A stretch of 64,000 nucleotides of DNA from Oleispirillum naphthae (GCA_027864655.1 JAQAZG010000005.1:124001-188000), one strand, 5' to 3'; counted from the first letter of the stretch, positions 9,188 through 16,944 are shown. Notes: generated by a model not told the origin, from the sequence alone. A program made the numbers and translations.

Positions 9188-9557
9188 GAGTCCCGAATCC
9201 ATGACAAGGCGGTTACGGAACCGTGACTCGCGGATCGGATTGAGTTTTCACGGAATATGACGGCTTGAAACCTTGTCCACGAAAGCTGTGGATAAGTTTG
9301 TTGGTAATCTGTGGGGGAGGCCCCCTCCGCCAAGGCTCTCCTTGGGGCGGGACGTCATTGCCTAAAACTTGAGCATAAACATCAACATATTGATTTACAT
9401 AACTTATGGTCTTGTCAATACGAAAAAAACGGAAAGCTGGGGCCATTTTATGGCGTTGGCGCGCAGCCGGTGTGTCCGCCGTCACAGCTTGTGTAAAAGT
9501 CACAGCCGAGTCCGTATTTTCTTTCCGGAAAAACCGACGGGATAAATCAAAAGGTTG
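9188..9557. promoter_or_regulatory. DnaA/IHF/GANTC site cluster in the uvrC-folB gap (oriC-like)
   Basis: The 494-bp gap between uvrC and folB holds no gene and is AT-richer than its surroundings. Visible sites: a perfect DnaA box TTATCCACA on the minus strand (9287-9295), TTGTCCACG at 9273-9281 (7/9) and TTTTACACA on the minus strand (9490-9498). There is a perfect IHF consensus (WATCAANNNNTTR) at 9545-9557 and a 12/13 match at 9380-9392, inside the inverted repeat ATCAA-CATA-TTGAT. Four GANTC sites lie at 9188, 9195, 9225 and 9508. It may be an origin of replication or a DnaA/CcrM-controlled uvrC promoter; neither is proven. Confidence 0.5.
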
Positions 9558-9635
9558 AAAAACCGGAAAATAACGTCACCGAAGCGACACCTGGGCGTCA
9601 TTTGCGGCGGTGCGGATGCTGCCCGCCCCGCGCGG

Positions 9636-10055
9636 TTATTCCGGATAGGGGCTTTCGCGTTCGATCTCCACGCCCACCGACAGGGCGTCGGCGAAGACGT
9701 CGAGCTTTTCCACCCGCACCCGGCAGGCGCGGACCCGCGGGTCCTGCAGGCAGATGTCGGCCAGCCGTTCGGCCAGGGTCTCCACCAGGTTGACATGGCC
9801 GTCCTCGGCCACGGCGCGCGCCTTCTTCACGATCTGCTCGTAGCAGACCACCTTGGCGTAGTCGTCGCCGATGGGGCGGACCTCCTCGCGCACCGCGAGG
9901 TCGAGGTTGATGCGCACCCGCTGCGCCGCCACCTTCTCGGTCTCGTAGATGCCGACGCGGCTGGCGAGCACCAGATCGCGCACGAAGACATGACGCAGGC
10001 TCTTCTTCGCGTCGGCAATGCGCAGCGGCTGAACGACGTTGGAAGCACGGGTCAA
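9636..10055 (-). CDS. folB: Dihydroneopterin aldolase
   Basis: Folate-pathway enzyme that cleaves 7,8-dihydroneopterin to 6-hydroxymethyl-dihydropterin and glycolaldehyde. The sequence shows HVFVRDLVLASRVGIYETEK, then QRVRINLDLAV, DYAKVVCYEQI, HVNLVETLAERLAD and VRVEKLDVF, a complete FolB domain. No ATG or GTG precedes the domain in frame; I chose the TTG at 10055 with GGAG ten bases upstream, giving 139 residues. It lies 44 bp after an FolM-like reductase gene, which supports a pterin role for both. Confidence 0.88.
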   Translation of the reverse strand: MTRASNVVQPLRIADAKKSLRHVFVRDLVLASRVGIYETEKVAAQRVRINLDLAVREEVRPIGDDYAKVVCYEQIVKKARAVAEDGHVNLVETLAERLADICLQDPRVRACRVRVEKLDVFADALSVGVEIERESPYPE

Positions 10056-10099
10056 GGGACGGAAACTCCATGCGCCCCGCGGGCGCGCCAAGAACGGCT

Positions 10100-10879
10100 C
10101 TATTCGATGTGGGCGGCGACGGCGCTTTCCTGCGCCCAGCCCATGTGCTGCCCCCCGTCGAGCGCTATCATTTGCCCGGTCATCGAGCGCGCCGCAAGAA
10201 TAAACCGCAACGCCATGGCAATTTCTTGCGGCGAGGTGCCGCGCCGCAACGGCACCGCGGCGCACTGGCGGGCGAACTCCGCCTCGCTCTGCCGCGCGCT
10301 CGGCAGCGCCGGACCCGGCCCGATGCCGCACACCCGAACGCGCGGCGCCAGCGCCAGAGCCAGGGTGCGGGTCAGCGTCCACAACGCCGACTTCGAGACC
10401 GTGTAGCTGAGGAAATAGGGCGTCAGGTTCCACACCCGCTGGTCCAGCATGTTCACCACCACGCCTTCCGCCTCCTCCGGCAGTTGCCGGGCGAACGCCT
10501 GCGCCAACACCAGGGGGGTGCGCAGGTTGGGCTCGATGTGCGCGTCCCAGCTGCGCCGCGTCGCGCTGCCCACGGTGTCCATCTCGAACACCGAGGCGTT
10601 GTTGACCAGGCACCCCAACGGCCCCAGCGCCGCCACCGCGCGCGGCACCAGGCCCGCCACCGCCGCCTCGTCCGCCAGATCGCACGGCAGCACCGCCGCT
10701 CGCCCGCCCGCGGCGCAAATCGCCGCGGCGAGACCGGCCGCCTCCTCCTCCGACTCCCGGCAGTGAATGCCCACCGCCCAGCCGTCCTCGGCCAGGGCCT
10801 CCGCCATCGCCCGGCCCAACCGCCGCGCCCCGCCGGTCACCAACGCCGCACGCGGAATCGCCGGGTCGATCGCAAACAT
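10100..10879 (-). CDS. SDR oxidoreductase, FolM/pteridine reductase-like
   Basis: A 259-residue short-chain dehydrogenase. The cofactor motif is TGGARRLG (with the Arg-Arg typical of pteridine reductases and FolM), NNAS follows in the middle, and the catalytic pair is YTVSK. The GPGPALPS and LDGGQHMGW segments also fit this subgroup. The likely reaction is NADPH-dependent reduction of a dihydropterin or dihydrofolate, inferred from the motifs and from folB immediately downstream in the same operon. The start at 10879 has a perfect AGGAGG; the frame upstream is repeat DNA. Confidence 0.8.
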   Translation of the reverse strand: MFAIDPAIPRAALVTGGARRLGRAMAEALAEDGWAVGIHCRESEEEAAGLAAAICAAGGRAAVLPCDLADEAAVAGLVPRAVAALGPLGCLVNNASVFEMDTVGSATRRSWDAHIEPNLRTPLVLAQAFARQLPEEAEGVVVNMLDQRVWNLTPYFLSYTVSKSALWTLTRTLALALAPRVRVCGIGPGPALPSARQSEAEFARQCAAVPLRRGTSPQEIAMALRFILAARSMTGQMIALDGGQHMGWAQESAVAAHIE

Positions 10880-10939
10880 CGGACAAGCCTCCTTCTGTGC
10901 CTCCCCGACTCTCCCTTGCCCGGCAGGCGGAGTCAATAA

Positions 10940-11143
10940 GGCCAGGGAAAGACAAACCGTTGCGAGGGGACTCGGTCCCCTCGCGCACCCCATAACTTTA
11001 CTTTTTTGCGCGCAGCGCGAGAAAACCATCATGCGGCGTGACGGTTGATAGCCGCTGCGCGGCGAAAAAAGTTAGGGGGTCAAGGGGCCGCCCGGCCCCT
11101 TGCGGGTCCGGGCGGAGCCCGGCCTGGTTTTTGGCTTTTCCGC
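10940..11143. repeat. Modular palindromic intergenic repeat (divergent junction)
   Basis: Lies between two divergent genes, so it is not simply a terminator. Left arm: GCGAGGGGAC-TCG-GTCCCCTCGC (10962-10984) and CACCCCATAAC. Core: CTTTTTTGCGCGCAGCGC to GCCGCTGCGCGGCGAAAAAAG. Right arm: AAGGGGCC..GGCCCCTT and CCGGGCGGAGCCCGG followed by GGTTTTT. This is one of the most complete copies. Confidence 0.88.
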
Positions 11144-11211
11144 TTGGCCCCACGGGCTGCGCCCGGAGTACGATGCGGAAACGCCCTTTCTCAAAACGCG
11201 GAGATTTCCCC

Positions 11212-12036
11212 ATGCCGACGTTCCGCACATCCGATGGTGCAGACCTGTTCTACGACGACCTGGGCCAGGGCCGTCCCCTCCTGATGATGCCGGGGTGGAG
11301 CTGTTCCCGCCGCTTCTTCGCCCGCAACGTGGAAGTGCTGGCCAAGGACATGCGGGTGATCGCCCCGGACCTGCGCGCGCATGGGGATTCCGCAAACGTC
11401 GCCTGGGGGCACCGCATCTCCCGCTACGCCATGGATATCAAGGAACTGATCGACCGCCTCGGCCTGGAGGGCGTGACCCTGCTCGGCTGGTCGATGGGCG
11501 CGTCCGTCGCGTGGAGCTATATCGACCTCTTCGGCAATGCCCGCCTCGCCGGGCACGTCAGCGTCGATCAGTCGCCGCGCCAGTACTACACCGAAACCTG
11601 GCGCTGGGGGCAGCCCGGCTGCTACGACGCGGAATCCCTCGCCATCCTCTGCACCCGCCTGGAATACGAGGCCCCCGCCGTGGCGCGCGGCCTGGTGCGC
11701 GGCTGCTTCGGCGATACCTACAAACCCAGCGCGGAAGAAGTGGAAATGCTCGGCGAGGAAATCGACAAATGCCCCGCCGCCGCCCGCGCCGAAATCATGA
11801 CCGACCACACCCACCTCGACTGGCGCGACCTCCTGCCGCGCATCGCGCTGCCCACGCTGGTCTGCGTCGGCAGGCAGTCCAAGGTCTTCCCCTGGCAGGG
11901 CAGCGCCTACGTGGGCGAAACCATCCCCGGCGCCAAAACCGCCTTCTTCGAGAACAGCGGCCATATGTCGTTCTACGAGGAAGCCGACGCCTTCAACGCC
12001 GCGGTGCGGGACTTCGTGCTGGGGCTGCCGGGGTAA
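11212..12036 (+). CDS. Alpha/beta hydrolase
   Basis: A 274-residue single-domain alpha/beta hydrolase. The nucleophile elbow is GWSMGAS (Ser in GxSxG), the oxyanion region is MMPGWSCS, and the catalytic His lies in NSGHMSF near the C-terminus. No signal peptide is visible, so it is probably cytosolic. Substrate unknown; lipolytic, carboxylesterase and haloperoxidase-like roles all remain possible. The ATG at 11212 is preceded by GCGGAG; the frame extends 5' only through the repeat. The stop codon joins directly to a repeat remnant. Confidence 0.85.
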   Translation: MPTFRTSDGADLFYDDLGQGRPLLMMPGWSCSRRFFARNVEVLAKDMRVIAPDLRAHGDSANVAWGHRISRYAMDIKELIDRLGLEGVTLLGWSMGASVAWSYIDLFGNARLAGHVSVDQSPRQYYTETWRWGQPGCYDAESLAILCTRLEYEAPAVARGLVRGCFGDTYKPSAEEVEMLGEEIDKCPAAARAEIMTDHTHLDWRDLLPRIALPTLVCVGRQSKVFPWQGSAYVGETIPGAKTAFFENSGHMSFYEEADAFNAAVRDFVLGLPG

Positions 12037-12125
12037 AACCAAAACCTTGCGCGGGAGCATCTCCGGCGCGGGAATGCCCGTTGGGCGTTTCCGCCGCCTT
12101 CGGCGCAGGGGACCGGCGAACGCGC
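12037..12125. repeat. Modular repeat, single-arm remnant
   Basis: Only the arm type with GGGAATGCCC-GTT-GGGCGTTTCC and CCGCCTTCGGCG is present after the hydrolase stop; the core is missing. The rest of the gap to yeiH (to 12248) is AT-richer at 12137-12165, where GATAAT and GAGAATAATG recall a Fur-type box, but the match is too weak to call. Confidence 0.65.
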
Positions 12126-12248
12126 AATCCCGTAACGATAATCCATCTAAGAATGAGAATAATGTGTTGCGCTGCCAGGCTTGCCGGGGGCATGTAAGGC
12201 GGCTTCCGGAGGCGAGGCGTCCCGCCTTCGGCATCAAGACACGACGGA

Positions 12249-13316
12249 ATGGTGGCTATCATGATCCGGCTGAGCCGACTGCCCAGGTATTTCCCCGGCG
12301 TTGCGCTGTGCGCGGGGGTTTCCCTGGCCGCATCCGCCCTCGAAACGGCGGAGGCGGCCCTGTTCGGCCATGCTTGGCTGGAGGCCCTGGTCCTCGCCAT
12401 CCTGCTCGGGGCGGCGATCCGCACCGCCTGGACGCCCGGCCCGGCCTTCCGTCCGGGGATCAACGTCAGCGCCAAGCTGCTCCTGGAAGTCGCCGTGGTG
12501 CTGCTGGGCGCTTCGATCTCCTTCGCCACGGTGTTGGCGGCCGGGCCGAAACTTCTGGCCGGAATCGTCGGCGTCGTCGCGTTCGCCATTCTCTTCAGCT
12601 TTTCCGTGGGGCGGGTCCTGGGGCTCCACACCCGCCTCGCCCTGCTCGTCGCCTGCGGCAATTCCATTTGCGGCAACTCGGCGATTGCCGCGGTCGCCCC
12701 GGTGATCGGCGCCGACGGCGACGACATCGCCTCGTCGATCGCGTTTACCGCCGTCCTCGGAGTGGTGGTGGTGCTCACCCTGCCGCTGCTCATCGGCATT
12801 GCCGGTCTCAGCAATGCCGAATACGGCGTTCTCGCCGGGCTCACGGTCTATGCCGTGCCGCAGGTCCTGGCGGCCACCGCGCCGGTCAGCGCCCTCTCGG
12901 TGCAGGTCGGCACCCTGGTCAAACTGGTGCGCGTGCTGATGCTGGGGCCGGTGGTCCTGGTCCTCTCCCTGCTGGAAAGCCGCCTGCGCGAGGAACCCGA
13001 AGACCCCGCCCCCATGGTCACCGCGGGCGACCGGCCCCAGGGCAGGCGCGTGGCGATCCACCGCCTGGCGCCCTGGTTCATCATCGGCTTCATGGCCCTC
13101 GCCGCATGCCGCTCCACCGGCCTGCTCCCCGCCTTCGCGCTGCCCCCCATGGCAAAGGCGGCAAGCGTCCTCACCGTCCTCTCCATGGCCGCCCTCGGCC
13201 TCGGCGTGGACGTGCGCACGGTGGCGCAGGCAGGCCCCAGGGTCACCACCGCCGTGATCGTCTCCCTGCTCGCCCTGGGCAGCATCAGCCTGGCCCTGAT
13301 CCACCTGATGCGCTGA
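12249..13316 (+). CDS. YeiH/UPF0324-family membrane transporter
   Basis: A 355-residue integral membrane protein with about ten helices, of the conserved family annotated as putative sulfate exporters (YeiH). The motif LLVACGNSICGNSAIAA and the C-terminal GLGVDVRTV segment are diagnostic. Substrate is not established for the family. The start could be 12249 or the ATG at 12261 (MIRLSRLP); neither has a clear ribosome site. Bases 13131-13279 of this gene occur again at 16481-16629 with six mismatches, on the far side of an accessory island. Confidence 0.88.
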   Translation: MVAIMIRLSRLPRYFPGVALCAGVSLAASALETAEAALFGHAWLEALVLAILLGAAIRTAWTPGPAFRPGINVSAKLLLEVAVVLLGASISFATVLAAGPKLLAGIVGVVAFAILFSFSVGRVLGLHTRLALLVACGNSICGNSAIAAVAPVIGADGDDIASSIAFTAVLGVVVVLTLPLLIGIAGLSNAEYGVLAGLTVYAVPQVLAATAPVSALSVQVGTLVKLVRVLMLGPVVLVLSLLESRLREEPEDPAPMVTAGDRPQGRRVAIHRLAPWFIIGFMALAACRSTGLLPAFALPPMAKAASVLTVLSMAALGLGVDVRTVAQAGPRVTTAVIVSLLALGSISLALIHLMR

Positions 13317-13440
13317 AAACCAACCCGGCGAAAATCAAAAACTTCGCGGAGGGATTCGATCCTTCCGCACCTCTCATAGACTTTTGGTTCTCGTCGCGAA
13401 GGGAGCCGGGAGCGGAAAGGCGGCTATCAGTCCCAGATGG
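13317..13440. repeat. Degenerate modular repeat after yeiH
   Basis: The sequence begins directly after the yeiH stop with AAAACC, then AAAAACTTCGCGGAGGG and GATCCTTCCGCACC and CATAGACTTTTGGTT, the outline of an arm joined to a core, but it decays after about 13400. It marks the left end of the accessory island. Confidence 0.55.
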
Positions 13441-13554
13441 GGAAAAACAGTCATCTATTCATCTGCCGGGCATGACTACTGAGCATATTTTTATTTGGCG
13501 ATCGTGAGAGACGAGGCAACGATCCTCATAGTTGGATTATTTCAGGCGTGCTGT

Positions 13555-13752
13555 ATGAATTTTGATAAACGTATATGCAATTTATTTGGAAATAAACTTA
13601 CACTATCGCACGATCTTTCATTCCCCATCCAATTCACTAAGCCAAACGCAGCCCACCACGATTACACGTTCCCAGACCAGTGGGTGCAACGTCTCGAAGC
13701 TGAGGCGAATGACGCGCAAAAATTCGCGGGACTTAAATTCGTGAGGCTGTGA
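13555..13752 (+). CDS. Hypothetical protein in low-GC DNA
   Basis: A 65-residue open frame beginning MNFDKRICNLFGNK and ending AQKFAGLKFVRL. I do not recognise it. Its base composition (near half GC) is well below the rest of the window, pointing to foreign DNA. No Shine-Dalgarno site precedes the ATG; the frame is also open from 13495. It may be a gene remnant or not coding at all. The bases between its stop and 13904 show nothing that I can identify. Confidence 0.3.
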   Translation: MNFDKRICNLFGNKLTLSHDLSFPIQFTKPNAAHHDYTFPDQWVQRLEAEANDAQKFAGLKFVRL

Positions 13753-13904
13753 AACAAGTTTTGCTTTTAGGCGCTCAGCACCATTCGTTTAAAGACGAAC
13801 AAGGGCGCGAACACGCCGGGGTGGCCAACGGAATTTCTGGACCCTAATCGGTATATTGCTCCTCCATCAGGTCTGCCTGCGTGACAGCCGGATAAGGCAA
13901 ACCG

Positions 13905-14240
13905 CTACTCTTCAGATTCCTCATCCTCGGTTTTGGACTCATCCTCATCGTCGGAGTCTTCTTCGGTTTCGGCATCGGTCTCTCGATCGTCATCGTCCGA
14001 TGGGAGGCCGTCCGCCACGGGATTTTTAGATTCCTCCGCTTCCAGTGGCTGAACCGGATGGCCTTTGCCGGAAGACTTCCATCTCTGCTTTTCGCGTGAA
14101 ATACGGGCCTGCCGCGCAGCCACGACGAATTCCGTATCGCACTTCGGACACGTCGGAGGAACATGCATAAAATCATAGAAACGAGTTCCACAATTTAAGC
14201 AGGTGCGTTTTGTGCCCCTTTCGGGTTTTTTTTGATACAA
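13905..14240 (-). CDS. TIGR02300-like zinc-ribbon protein with acidic tail
   Basis: A 111-residue protein. The N-terminal half has a zinc ribbon with CLNC and CPKC knuckles (residues about 14-34) around FYDFMHVPPT, resembling the FYDLN motif of the alphaproteobacterial TIGR02300 family. A basic middle (RQARISREKQRWK) is followed by a strongly acidic C-terminal tail of Asp and Glu. Function is unknown in the family. It is the last gene of a minus-strand cluster with two small proteins and an RNase J-like nuclease. The family copy here departs from the usual FYDLN, suggesting an accessory paralogue. Confidence 0.7.
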   Translation of the reverse strand: MYQKKPERGTKRTCLNCGTRFYDFMHVPPTCPKCDTEFVVAARQARISREKQRWKSSGKGHPVQPLEAEESKNPVADGLPSDDDDRETDAETEEDSDDEDESKTEDEESEE

Positions 14241-14283
14241 GATCGTTTCCTCTCGGGAATAGGCCTTTACGAAAGGCAGATCA

Positions 14284-14511
14284 CTATCTGGAGCGAAGGA
14301 TCGTCTTTATGACGCCGCGTGAGCGCCCCGAAGCTTCAGCGATCTTGCGGTCCTGCGATTCGATGAAGGCTTTTGCGGCTCCATCCCCGCCCGGGCTTTC
14401 AAGCTCGGCGGTCGGAACCTTTCGATTGGAGGTTTGCGAGCCGTCTTCATAGACGACATCGAAGAGCGTGTATTCTTTAGGTTTTTGTCTCGTTCGTGCG
14501 TTCGAAGACAT
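14284..14511 (-). CDS. Conserved small hypothetical protein
   Basis: 75 residues, starting MSSNARTRQKPKEYTLFDV and containing YEDGSQTSNRKVP and ESQDRKIAEASG. Similar small proteins with a KEYTLFDVxYEDG core occur in rhizobia and other alphaproteobacteria as I recall; none has a known function. The ATG at 14511 has GAGGG close upstream. Its first 35 bases overlap the 3' end of the preceding small gene in another frame, a sign of translational coupling. The two Lys/Arg-rich ends would suit nucleic-acid binding, but this is a guess. Confidence 0.6.
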   Translation of the reverse strand: MSSNARTRQKPKEYTLFDVVYEDGSQTSNRKVPTAELESPGGDGAAKAFIESQDRKIAEASGRSRGVIKTILRSR

Positions 14512-14680
14512 GATGACCCTCGGTTGACTCAATGGATGTGGCATCGGGATCCGCCTCCATCGGGGCGGATGCGGCGCGGTTGGTCTTGCGCCGTGCGGCG
14601 AGAGCCTCGCGCTTCTGCTTCTTCTTGGCGTCTTTGCTGCGCGCCCGTTCGGCTCGCTCGAAATTGAAATTCGGCTTCAT
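14477..14680 (-). CDS. Small basic hypothetical protein
   Basis: 67 residues, MKPNFNFERAERARSKDAKK followed by a Lys/Arg-rich helix and a more acidic C-terminus. The N-terminal xPNFNFE plus basic helix is shared by many short alphaproteobacterial proteins of unknown role. The ATG at 14680 has GAGGAG upstream, which decides the start; the frame extends further but without family similarity. It overlaps the next gene by 35 bases and follows the RNase J-like gene by 139 bases on the same strand. Confidence 0.6.
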   Translation of the reverse strand: MKPNFNFERAERARSKDAKKKQKREALAARRKTNRAASAPMEADPDATSIESTEGHHVFERTNETKT

Positions 14681-14819
14681 TCGTGCTCGATCTCCTCTCT
14701 CGCCATGATCCCAATCCCAGGCAAGCCTTCTCCGCTCGCCACCGGACAATAGGGCAATCGATCATCAAAATCCCGATCTAGCGCCGGTTGGGCTGAATCC
14801 CGGGAGTGTTTTTCAACTT

Positions 14820-16370
14820 TCAGGCCAACGGCCGATGCTGATCCCGTTCAACCAGGCCGGTGTGCGGCGGTGTCGATGCCCTGGCGATCAGGACGCCCTC
14901 GTCGCGCCTGACGCCGAGAACGGGAACTTCGATTCGTCCCAGCCGCTTGATGCCGGACGCCGATACGGCCATCGCCTCTCCCCCGGTGCCGACCAGGGCC
15001 TCCTCGGCGCCGCAGTCGCGCGCGAGAGCGGCATGGGCTTGCAGATGCGCCTCGGTGCCGTGAACGGGAATGACGAAGCGCGGGCGGGCGTGGCGATGCA
15101 TGGTTGCGAGTTCCGCGCGTCCGGCATGCCCGCTGACATGGATGGTCAGCCCTTCCGGCGTGTTGTCCTGGGTCAGAATCTCGACCCCCCGCGCCCGTAG
15201 CGGCTCCAGGACGCGCGCAATCTCGCCCGCCTTTCCCGGGATCACGCTGGAGGACATCACCAGCGTGTCGCCCAGGCCAAGCTGCGGCAGACGCCAGTCC
15301 GTGCCGCCGGCAAGCCGGGCCAGGACCGCGTTCTCCTCTCCCTGCGTGCCGGTGCAGACGAGCGCCGTCTCCCGTCGGTCCAGCCCCCGCAGATGTGACG
15401 GTTCGGCAAGGATGTCCTGCGTATCGACGAGGCCGAGCCGGTCGGCCGCGTCCGCGTGCGCCCGCAGCGAACGCCCGGCGAAGGCGATCTGCCGCCCTGA
15501 GCGGAGGGCGGCGTCGGCGGCGGACATGGCACGCACGACGTTGGTTCCGAAGCAGCAAACCACCACGATGCCCGCCCGGCTTTGGAAGATACGCCGCAGC
15601 GAATCGCGGACCTCCGCCTCCGACGTCACCGGCAGGTCGCGCTCGGCGTTGGTGCTGTCGCAGACCATGGCCAGCAGCCCGGCGTTGCCGAGGGCGTGAA
15701 TGGTTTTAAGGTCGGTCGGTTCGCCGATCAGCGGCGTGGGGTCGAGCTTGAAGTCGCCGGTGTGGAGGACGGTTCCGGCCGGGGTGCCGATGGCGAGGGC
15801 GACGGCTTCCGGCACCGAGTGGGTCAACCGGATCGACCGGATGGCGAAGGGGCCGATGCGGAAGGCCCCCCCCACCGGAAAGGTGCGCAGATCCGCCTCG
15901 CCAAGCGTGCCCGCTTCTTCCAGGCGCCGGGAGATCGCGGCGCCGGCGAAGGGCGTCGCCCAGATCGGGCAGGAAAGCACGCGGGGAAAGACGTACTGGA
16001 TGGCGCCGATGTGGTCCTCGTGCGCGTGCGTTACGACCAGGGCATCAATGCGTCCCACGGCACGGCGAAGAGCTTCCGGATCCGGAAGCAGTGCGTCCAC
16101 CTTTCCGGAACGGTCTTCCGGGAAGGCGATGCCGGCGTCCACCAGGATCCACCGCCCGCCGTGTCCGTACAGGGTCCAGTTCATGCCGATGCGGCCAAGA
16201 CCGCCCACCGGGACGACCACGATCTCAGACGCCCGCGGTTGGGGCAGCCGTCGCAAAGTCCGTTGATTGAGTTGAGAGGTCGGGGATTTCCCCCGGTTTG
16301 CATCAGGGGAGTTCTTTCGTGCTCCCCTGGAGGCGCGCAGCTTTTGCTCGCGCAGGTTATTTGAATCCAT
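14820..16370 (-). CDS. RNase J-like metallo-beta-lactamase/beta-CASP ribonuclease
   Basis: A 516-residue protein. After a basic N-terminal extension of about 48 residues, the metallo-beta-lactamase domain has GLGRIGMN, the metal-binding motif THAHEDHIGA and HTGDFKLD. The beta-CASP domain follows (CCFGTNVVR, VMSSSVIPGK) with the terminal motifs HVSGHAG and PVHGT. This is the RNase J architecture (5' exo/endonuclease acting on RNA), but the C-terminal domain is shorter than in the housekeeping enzyme of about 555 residues. Its place in a duplication-bracketed island with small genes suggests an accessory copy; the main rnj gene is not in the window. Confidence 0.82.
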   Translation of the reverse strand: MDSNNLREQKLRASRGARKNSPDANRGKSPTSQLNQRTLRRLPQPRASEIVVVPVGGLGRIGMNWTLYGHGGRWILVDAGIAFPEDRSGKVDALLPDPEALRRAVGRIDALVVTHAHEDHIGAIQYVFPRVLSCPIWATPFAGAAISRRLEEAGTLGEADLRTFPVGGAFRIGPFAIRSIRLTHSVPEAVALAIGTPAGTVLHTGDFKLDPTPLIGEPTDLKTIHALGNAGLLAMVCDSTNAERDLPVTSEAEVRDSLRRIFQSRAGIVVVCCFGTNVVRAMSAADAALRSGRQIAFAGRSLRAHADAADRLGLVDTQDILAEPSHLRGLDRRETALVCTGTQGEENAVLARLAGGTDWRLPQLGLGDTLVMSSSVIPGKAGEIARVLEPLRARGVEILTQDNTPEGLTIHVSGHAGRAELATMHRHARPRFVIPVHGTEAHLQAHAALARDCGAEEALVGTGGEAMAVSASGIKRLGRIEVPVLGVRRDEGVLIARASTPPHTGLVERDQHRPLA

Positions 16371-16480
16371 TGAGGGAGGATATAGACCGTTGGGACGCGA
16401 TAATCAAGGAACCTCGTCCGGATCGCCGATGAGGTGGCGTCCGGGCACGGGCACGCCGAAGGCTTGCCGAACGGCAGCCC

Positions 16481-16629
16481 GCCTCCGCGCTGCCCCCCAT
16501 GGCAAAGGCGGCAAACATCCTCACCGTCCTCTCCATGGCCGCCCTCGGCCTCGGCGTGGACGTGCGCACGGTGGCGCAGGCAGGCCCCAAAGTCACCACC
16601 GCCGTGATCGCCTCCCTGCTCGCCCTGGG
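16481..16629 (+). pseudogene. Duplicated 3' fragment of a yeiH-type gene
   Basis: 149 bp matching 13131-13279 of the yeiH gene at a constant offset of 3350 with six mismatches. The reading frame is kept (MAKAANILTVLSMAALGLG...), but four residues differ (S to N, V to I, R to K, V to A), so it may derive from a paralogue rather than a recent copy. Homology stops sharply at both ends; on the right TGACCTGC begins immediately, which could be the tip of a lost insertion sequence. It forms a direct repeat around the 13.3-16.5 kb island. Confidence 0.8.
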
Positions 16630-16799
16630 TGACCTGCTATGGAACTTTCATCCGGCTAAAAGTAGAGCCTCGGCCGAAGTGCTGAGCCCCCAAGGCTCAT
16701 CTATCGATGTCGCTAAGATTGTACGATGCTTCAAAAGTCGCGTCTGCTCCCAGGTATTCATGCTGGCCGGCTTATCGGCCGCCATGGGCGCTGAGCTGA
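16630..16799. other. Unassigned intergenic segment right of the yeiH fragment
   Basis: About 170 bp with a composition unlike the flanks, starting TGACCTGCTATGG and ending before the next modular repeat. A short minus-strand frame (MNTWEQTRLLKHRT...) lies here, but I do not recognise it. It is possibly the remnant of a mobile element terminus. Confidence 0.35.
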
Positions 16800-16944
16800 C
16801 TGTTTGGTTTTTTGCGCGAAGCGCGATAAGCCTGCGCCCGATGCAACAGGGGGGTGATTGCCGCATTGCGGCGAAAAACGAGTTATGGGGTCGAGGGGAC
16901 TGAGTCCCCTCGCGGGTCCGGGCAGCGCCCGGCCTTTTTTTGAC
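16800..16944. repeat. Modular palindromic intergenic repeat
   Basis: Core: GGTTTTTTGCGCGAAGCGC to GCCGCATTGCGGCGAAAAACG. Right side is a hybrid arm: CGAGGGGAC-TGA-GTCCCCTCG joined to CCGGGCAGCGCCCGG and a run of seven T, ending close to the uvrB stop codon. Confidence 0.82.

Noticed and set aside
12139-12166. Fur-type iron box upstream of yeiH
   Set aside because: GATAAT and GAGAATAATG are suggestive, but they do not form the required palindrome and the downstream gene is not an iron gene.
13562-13744. Second short frame overlapping the low-GC hypothetical gene
   Set aside because: Overlaps the 65-residue frame almost completely, has no ribosome site and a composition (Thr/Ser/Gln-rich) without family similarity.
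16648-16866. 72-residue minus-strand frame right of the island
   Set aside because: Its first part is repeat DNA and the rest matches nothing known; no ribosome site. It is treated as non-coding.
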